From: Rhodospirillaceae bacterium
GTDB taxonomy: Bacteria > Pseudomonadota > Alphaproteobacteria > UBA828
Length of the DNA: 55,423 nucleotides
Direction: 5' to 3'
NCBI GenBank assembly: GCA_018666805.1
Contig: JABIXB010000140.1
Span: 1-55,423 of the forward strand
Shown piece after piece: positions 51,299 to 55,423 of the stretch; the stretch's first letter is position 1, and each line of letters starts with the position of its first letter. The notes below the pieces were generated by a model that saw only the letters and a list, made by a program, of their open reading frames with translations, had not been told where the DNA came from and made no database searches. Made by a program: the position numbers and the translations under genes.

Positions 51299-51742
51299 AT
51301 GTATCATAACATTCTCGTCGCCTATGACGGCTCAAAACATGCCGACAAGGCCATGGATATCGCGCTGGAATTGGCAGCGAAGTTCGATGCCGAATTGCAC
51401 CTCGTGCAGGTCGTAAACCATGCCCATGCCACGAGCGGTGCGGCCGAATATGCGCGCTCCGAAAATATCGATGACCCTGATCAGTTGGAAATCGAAGTGG
51501 CGAAGGCCGATTTGCTGAAGCGCTTCACGCCGAAGGCACGTGACGCGGGTGTCGAAAATATACACACCGAAGTCACGCGCGGCGACCCGGCGGAATGCTT
51601 GTTGAATTATGTGCAGGATCGCGACGTCGACATGGTGGTCATGGGACGGCGCGGTGTTGGCCGCGTCGAAGGCTTATTGGTCGGTAGCGTCTCTTCGAAA
51701 ATGAGCGCGCTTGCGGAGAGTGCCGTTCTTACGGTCAAGTGA
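51299..51742 (+). CDS. Universal stress protein, UspA family
   Basis: The 147-residue Rossmann-like protein has ILVAYDGSKHADKAMDIALE and the nucleotide-binding motif VMGRRGVGRVEGLLVGSVSS, with the G-2x-G-9x-G-S/T pattern of ATP-binding Usp proteins, so it probably binds ATP. AGGAGATTGCC before the ATG is a good ribosome site. A strong GC-rich hairpin follows directly after the stop. Confidence 0.92.
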   Translation: MYHNILVAYDGSKHADKAMDIALELAAKFDAELHLVQVVNHAHATSGAAEYARSENIDDPDQLEIEVAKADLLKRFTPKARDAGVENIHTEVTRGDPAECLLNYVQDRDVDMVVMGRRGVGRVEGLLVGSVSSKMSALAESAVLTVK

Positions 51743-51748
51743 TGCCCG

Positions 51749-51785
51749 GGGCGCCGCCTTTCAGGCGTTGAAAGAGCCGGCGCCC
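51749..51785 (+). other. Stable hairpin just after uspA
   Basis: GGGCGCCG (51749-51756) pairs perfectly with CGGCGCCC (51778-51785), and an inner stem CTTTCA / TGAAAG closes a 5-base loop. It starts 7 bases after the uspA stop but is not followed by a T tract. It may be an RNA-stability element or a Rho-assisted terminator. Confidence 0.5.
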
Positions 51786-51847
51786 TGCTCCAACATGAGG
51801 TCTGAACGCGCGGTATAGCGCGCGCTGGACCGACAGGGGAGCGTCAC

Positions 51848-52858
51848 ATGAGCGATTATGAAATTTTTGAGGCAGGCGAGGTGCGTCTGCAAAGCGGCGC
51901 CACCGTGCGCGATGCCAAACTGGCCTATAAAACCTATGGCACGCTGAACGCGGCCAAGGACAATGTCATCATTCAACCGACCTGGTATTCCGGCAATCAC
52001 AATGATGTCGAATGGTCGATCGGCCCGGACATGGCGCTCAACCCGGAGGAATATTTCATCATCGTGCCCAATCTGCTCGGCAATGGCCTGTCCTCCTCGC
52101 CGAGCAACACACCGCCGCCTTATGACCGCGCGCGGTTTCCCAATTGCACGATGTATGACAATGTCCGCCTGCAGCACCGCCTGGTGACCGAGAAGTTCGG
52201 CATCGAGAAAATCAAGCTGGTGACCGGCTGGTCGATGGGCGCGGCGCAAACCTATCAATGGGGCTGCCTCTATGCCGATATGGTTGAGAACATCGTGCCG
52301 ACCTGCGGCTCGGCCAAATGCTCGCGTCATAATTTCGTCTTCCTTGAAGGCGTCAAGGCGGCGTTGACGGCGGATGGCGCGTGGCAGCATGGCTGGTACG
52401 ACAGTCCGCCGACCACCGGCCTGCGCGCCATGGCGCGGGTCTATGCCGGCTGGGGATTCTCGCAAGCCTTCTACCGCGCCGAAGAGGATCTCAAGCTCGG
52501 CTTTTCCTCGCTCGAGGATTTTCTCATCGCCTTTTGGGAAGGCTTCTTCATTCACAAGGACGCCAACAATCTGCTGGCGCTGTTATGGACCTGGCAATAT
52601 GCCGACATCAGCGACAATGAAGTGTTCGGCGGCGATTTCGACAAGGCGCTCGCCGCCATCACCTGCAAGGCCTTCGTCATGCCGGGGCGGACCGATCTCT
52701 ATTTTCCGGTGGCCGATAATGAATATGAAGTGAGCAAGATGCCGAACGCCGAGCTGCGCGTGTTCGAATCGATCTACGGCCATTTCGCCTCAAGCGCGCT
52801 CAATGCCGACGACGTGAAATTTCAAAACGACGCGATCAAAGAGATTTTGGCCGGCTAG
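51848..52858 (+). CDS. MetX-like alpha/beta hydrolase (homoserine acetyltransferase superfamily)
   Basis: The 336-residue protein begins like MetX: LQSGATVRDAKLAYKTYGTL, then NVIIQPTWYSGNHNDVEW instead of the acyltransferase N-V-x-L-x-x-H-x-L-T-G. The nucleophile elbow is VTGWSMGAAQTYQWGCLY, and the Asp and His of the triad are in PGRTDLYFPVAD and YGHFASSALN. The acetyl-CoA-binding His/Thr segment is missing, so it is probably a hydrolase rather than a homoserine acetyltransferase. GGGGAGCG lies about 9 bases before the ATG. A terminator follows. Confidence 0.83.
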   Translation: MSDYEIFEAGEVRLQSGATVRDAKLAYKTYGTLNAAKDNVIIQPTWYSGNHNDVEWSIGPDMALNPEEYFIIVPNLLGNGLSSSPSNTPPPYDRARFPNCTMYDNVRLQHRLVTEKFGIEKIKLVTGWSMGAAQTYQWGCLYADMVENIVPTCGSAKCSRHNFVFLEGVKAALTADGAWQHGWYDSPPTTGLRAMARVYAGWGFSQAFYRAEEDLKLGFSSLEDFLIAFWEGFFIHKDANNLLALLWTWQYADISDNEVFGGDFDKALAAITCKAFVMPGRTDLYFPVADNEYEVSKMPNAELRVFESIYGHFASSALNADDVKFQNDAIKEILAG

Positions 52859-52874
52859 TCATATTTGGAATCAG

Positions 52875-52912
52875 CAACCCCGCCGCAATGAATTGGGCGG
52901 GGTTGTTTTTTT
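52875..52912 (+). terminator. Rho-independent terminator of the MetX-like gene
   Basis: A perfect 10-bp stem CAACCCCGCC (52875-52884) / GGCGGGGTTG (52896-52905) with an 11-base loop is followed by seven T residues. It lies 16 bases after the stop codon. Confidence 0.93.
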
Positions 52913-52919
52913 GGGTGGC

Positions 52920-52976
52920 TTAGAAGCTCACCGCCCAGCTCAATGCCGAGCCTAAGGTTCGTTTGTCGAGCCTATG
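52920..52976 (-). pseudogene. Possible remnant of an outer-membrane beta-barrel C terminus
   Basis: On the minus strand, 18 codons before a TAA read HRLDKRTLGSALSWAVSF. This is the pattern of a last beta strand with the terminal phenylalanine recognised by the Bam complex. An in-frame TGA directly precedes it, and nothing upstream extends the homology. It lies in the 259-base gap between the terminator and cysH; the rest of that gap shows no gene. Confidence 0.35.
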
Positions 52977-53117
52977 TCAGGTGCTTCTTGGGTGGAGTCA
53001 TTATCGTAACCTCCTGCCGTATCTGAGGATAACATTAGCACAAATCGGCGCCGTGCGTGAGCCCGCCGAACGGCCTAGGACGAATTGCCACAGGCCGTCG
53101 ATACAATTCCGGATCGG

Positions 53118-53858
53118 CTATGACCAGCGAGCGTGATGGATGCCGCATTCGCTCTTGGCGTGGCCTTGCCAGCGTCCGTCGCGCCCGCCCGCATCGGGCG
53201 AAACCGGCGCCGTGCACGGGGCGCAGCCAATCGAGGCATAGCCCTCAGCCATGAGCGGATGGCGCGGCAGGCCGCGTTCTTGGAAGGTGCGGTCGATTTT
53301 TTTGGCGCTCCAATGGGCCAGCGGGTTGAGGCGGATGCGGCCATCGATGGCCTCGATCGTTTCCACGCCGCCGCGCTCGCCACCATGATCGCGCTTGCGT
53401 CCGGTGATCCACGCGTCGAAACCACCCAGCGCGCGTTCAAGCGGCAGCACCTTACGCAGATAGCAGCAGAGATTGGGGTTGTGCCGCCACAGTTCGCCAT
53501 CCGGATCGTGCCCACCGATATCAAACGCCACCGGCTCGACCGTGCGCACATCGGTTAAGCCGAGGCGGCGAACCAAAATATCGCGGTAGGTCAGGGTGTG
53601 GTGAAAGAGCTTGCCGGAATCGATGAAGATAACCGGCGTGGCGGGGTCTATGCGGGCGACCATGTCCAACAGGATGGCGGCTTCCGCGCCGAAGGAAGAG
53701 ACCAGCGCGATGCGGCCCTTATATTGCCATTCCAGCATGACACGCAGCAGCGCTTCACCTTCGAGCGCGCCGTATCTTTCACTGAGCGCGTCCGCGCGCG
53801 CTGTTGTTTGGTTGAGCCGTTCAGCGTCGGGCCGGTAGGTTTCAGCGCTACCATTCAT
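53118..53858 (-). CDS. cysH: Adenylyl-sulfate/phosphoadenylyl-sulfate reductase
   Basis: CysH reduces activated sulfate to sulfite in assimilation. The 246-residue protein has the PP-loop (LVSSFGAEAAILLDMVARID), and both cysteine pairs of the [4Fe-4S] type, C131-C132 (NLCCYLRK) and C212-x2-C215 (GCAPCTAP), marking it as an APS (rather than PAPS) reductase. The catalytic Cys is C238 in SECGIHH. It lies 9 bases past DUF934 in the cysI-DUF934-cysH run. No upstream sulfate transporter or adenylyltransferase is in view. Confidence 0.92.
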   Translation of the reverse strand: MNGSAETYRPDAERLNQTTARADALSERYGALEGEALLRVMLEWQYKGRIALVSSFGAEAAILLDMVARIDPATPVIFIDSGKLFHHTLTYRDILVRRLGLTDVRTVEPVAFDIGGHDPDGELWRHNPNLCCYLRKVLPLERALGGFDAWITGRKRDHGGERGGVETIEAIDGRIRLNPLAHWSAKKIDRTFQERGLPRHPLMAEGYASIGCAPCTAPVSPDAGGRDGRWQGHAKSECGIHHARWS

Positions 53859-53867
53859 TTTCTTCTC

Positions 53868-54371
53868 CTACTCCGCCGCCGCTTGGCGGTGCCGTAGCAA
53901 ACCGGCGGTCGCACGCGGGTTATCTGTCGGCTGATACCAGACCGAAATCTCTGAAATAGCGCGCAGCCATCCTTCCAGCGCGCCACCGCCGGAGGCCTGA
54001 AACGCATCGAACCCGCAACGATGCATAAACAGGAATTGATCGCGCGCAACATCGCCGACGGCGCGCAGTTCGCCTTTGAAGCCGTAGCGCTCGCGCAGTA
54101 ATCTTGCCGTGCTGTAGGGCCGGCCATCGCGGAAGGTCGGGAAGTCGAGCGCGATCAGGGTGAATTCATGCAGCTCCGCCGCGATGTCATCCGCCTGCTC
54201 GTCGCTTTGCAAATAAACGCCAAGCGGCTCGCCGCGCCGGCGCAGCGTCTCTTTCTCGCGCCGCCAGCGTGCCGGCGTAACGGCCACCGGGCCGCAATCG
54301 GGCAGCGCGGCATGATCGGCCAAAAACACCCAGCCATCTTGCGCGATGGTGCCGTTTCTAATCAGAGGCAT
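53868..54371 (-). CDS. DUF934 family protein (sulfite-reduction operon partner)
   Basis: The 167-residue protein has WVFLADHAALPDCGPVAVTP, LIALDFPTFRDGRPYSTARL and LRAVGDVARDQFLFMHRCGF, the signature of DUF934. Members are nearly always beside cysI and cysH, and a role in electron transfer to sulfite reductase has been considered, but the biochemistry is not settled. I use the ATG at 54371, which starts MPLIRNGTIAQDGW; a longer start at 54422 lies inside cysI. It overlaps cysI by 14 bases. Confidence 0.88.
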   Translation of the reverse strand: MPLIRNGTIAQDGWVFLADHAALPDCGPVAVTPARWRREKETLRRRGEPLGVYLQSDEQADDIAAELHEFTLIALDFPTFRDGRPYSTARLLRERYGFKGELRAVGDVARDQFLFMHRCGFDAFQASGGGALEGWLRAISEISVWYQPTDNPRATAGLLRHRQAAAE

Positions 54372-55423
54372 AGAGGCGCTCCTTGAATGGTTCGCGGCCG
54401 AGGCGGGCATAGGCATCGACAAAGAGCTCGCCCGTTTGGCGCAGGTCGAGATAGGTATTCACTACCGTTTCGACCGCATCGGTAATATCACCGGCAGAGA
54501 AAGCCGGCCCGATAACCTCGCCGATTGCGGCATTGCCGTCGGCCCGCCCGCCGAGCGTAATCTGGTAATTCTCCGCGCCCTTGCGGTCGAGCCCGAGAAT
54601 GCCGATATGGCCGACATGGTGATGGCCGCAGGCGTTGATGCAGCCGGAAATATTGAGCCGGAGGTCGCCGATATCCTGTTGCCGCGCCAAATCCCGGAAG
54701 CGCTCGCTGATCGCCTGGGCAACAGGGATCGAGCGCGCCGTCGCCAGGCTGCAATAATCCATGCCCGGGCAGGCGATGATGTCGCTGATCAAGCCGCGGT
54801 TGGCGGTGGCGAGCCGGTTGGCTTTCAGTGTCTGCCAGACCTCAAAGAGATCGCGCTTGCGCACATGCGGCAAAACCAAATTTTGCTGATGCGTGGCGCG
54901 CAGTTCGTCAAAGCTGAACTGTGCCGCGAGATCGGCCACTGCCTCCATCTGATCGGCATCGATATCGCCGGGCACCTGGCCGATCGATTTCAGCGACACC
55001 GTGACAATCGCATAACCCGGCTGCTTGTGGGCATCGACATTGTGCTCGAGCCAATTGTCGAACGCGCTGTTCGCACGCCGCGCCGCGTCGAGACCCTCGT
55101 CGCTGCCGGCTGAGGGCTCGAAGGGCGGTGGGGTAAAATAGCGCTCGATACGTGCCACTTCCGCCGCCGGCAAATCGACAAACCCCCGGCGCACCTGGCG
55201 CCACTCGGCTTCGATCCGCTCGGCCAGGGCATCGGCGCCCATCTCATGCACCAGAATTTTGATGCGCGCCTTATACATATTTTCGCGCCGGCCGAGCTGG
55301 TTATAGACCCTGAGAATGCTCTCGAGATAGGACAGGAGATATTCTTTCGGCAGGAATTCGCGGATCGTTTTGGCGATCATCGGCGTGCGTCCCTGGCCGC
55401 CGCCGACCATCACCTCGAAGCCG
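54358..55423 (-). CDS. cysI: Nitrite/sulfite reductase hemoprotein (CysI-like), truncated by window end
   Basis: The visible 355 residues are the C-terminal part; the gene continues past the right edge. The siroheme-[4Fe-4S] ligands are in IIACPGMDYCSLATARSI and ISGCINACGHHHVGHIG, the C-x5-C and C-x3-C arrangement. The ferredoxin-like repeat QQNLVLPHVRKRDLFEVWQ is also seen. Context (DUF934, cysH on the same strand, overlapping by 14 bases) favours assimilatory sulfite reductase over nitrite reductase. Its partner flavoprotein CysJ is not in view, which fits the one-subunit or ferredoxin-dependent type found with DUF934. Confidence 0.9.
   Translation of the reverse strand, partial: GFEVMVGGGQGRTPMIAKTIREFLPKEYLLSYLESILRVYNQLGRRENMYKARIKILVHEMGADALAERIEAEWRQVRRGFVDLPAAEVARIERYFTPPPFEPSAGSDEGLDAARRANSAFDNWLEHNVDAHKQPGYAIVTVSLKSIGQVPGDIDADQMEAVADLAAQFSFDELRATHQQNLVLPHVRKRDLFEVWQTLKANRLATANRGLISDIIACPGMDYCSLATARSIPVAQAISERFRDLARQQDIGDLRLNISGCINACGHHHVGHIGILGLDRKGAENYQITLGGRADGNAAIGEVIGPAFSAGDITDAVETVVNTYLDLRQTGELFVDAYARLGREPFKERLYASD

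Noticed and set aside
1-55423. CRISPR array, transposase, prophage or toxin-antitoxin module
   Set aside because: No regularly spaced repeats, integrase, transposase or paired small toxin/antitoxin genes were seen.

Overview
The window reads as chromosomal DNA of an alphaproteobacterium, most likely from the Rhodospirillales or a related free-living marine or soil lineage. The basis is a Ros/MucR-type regulator, the gene order bamE / cytochrome-c chaperone / DUF177 / rpmF / plsX / fabH / ihfA / merR, the glyA-nrdR-ribD-ribE-ribBX-ribH-nusB-thiL run, a K+-independent proton pyrophosphatase and a GC-rich composition (judged by eye; no computed value). No phage, transposase, CRISPR array or rRNA was seen.

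Layout. 1-5.4 kb: the start of a DUF488 gene, a molybdopterin oxidoreductase, a TPP-dependent 2-oxoacid dehydrogenase E1 alpha/beta pair without E2/E3, and a flavin-nucleotide-binding protein. 5.4-6.8 kb: an AT-richer sulfotransferase gene bracketed by a diverged 54-bp direct repeat. 6.8-11.3 kb (minus): OtnC-like decarboxylase, two tandem OtnK-like kinases and glutaryl-CoA dehydrogenase. 11.4-13.3 kb: two tandem DMT exporters. 13.3-15.2 kb: OmpA-family lipoprotein, small conserved protein, MucR-like regulator. 15.5-25.4 kb: core block rpiB, glyA, nrdR, riboflavin genes, nusB, thiL, a FliL-like protein and hppA. 25.4-30.8 kb: core block from bamE to a MerR-type regulator, then tRNA-Pro(GGG). 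30.8-37.9 kb: MetE-like methyltransferase, SRAP protein, 2-keto-4-pentenoate hydratase-like protein, hspQ, panB-panC, iron-containing alcohol dehydrogenase, an unlisted 40-residue membrane protein and a small alpha/beta hydrolase.

38.0-43.6 kb is the most interesting part: a soluble diiron monooxygenase cluster colinear with toluene-4-monooxygenase (alpha, gamma, Rieske ferredoxin, effector, beta) but without the reductase gene. It is followed closely on the same strand by a PRISE-type (progesterone 5-beta-reductase/iridoid-synthase-like) enone reductase and an isopenicillin-N-synthase-like 2-oxoglutarate oxygenase. This looks like a dedicated hydroxylation/reduction/oxidation route for an unsaturated or cyclic substrate; the substrate itself is unknown. 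Diiron ligands fall at exactly the T4MO positions, but substrate-pocket positions 100 and 103 differ.

43.6-50.5 kb: a PaaK/CapK-like adenylating enzyme with a DMT exporter, a glutamine-synthetase-family enzyme, another DMT exporter and a second molybdopterin oxidoreductase. 50.5-55.4 kb: pcm, uspA, a MetX-like hydrolase, and the sulfur-assimilation genes cysI (cut by the window end), DUF934 and cysH on the minus strand.

All calls rest on reading motifs and comparing with remembered families; no database or folding program was run.
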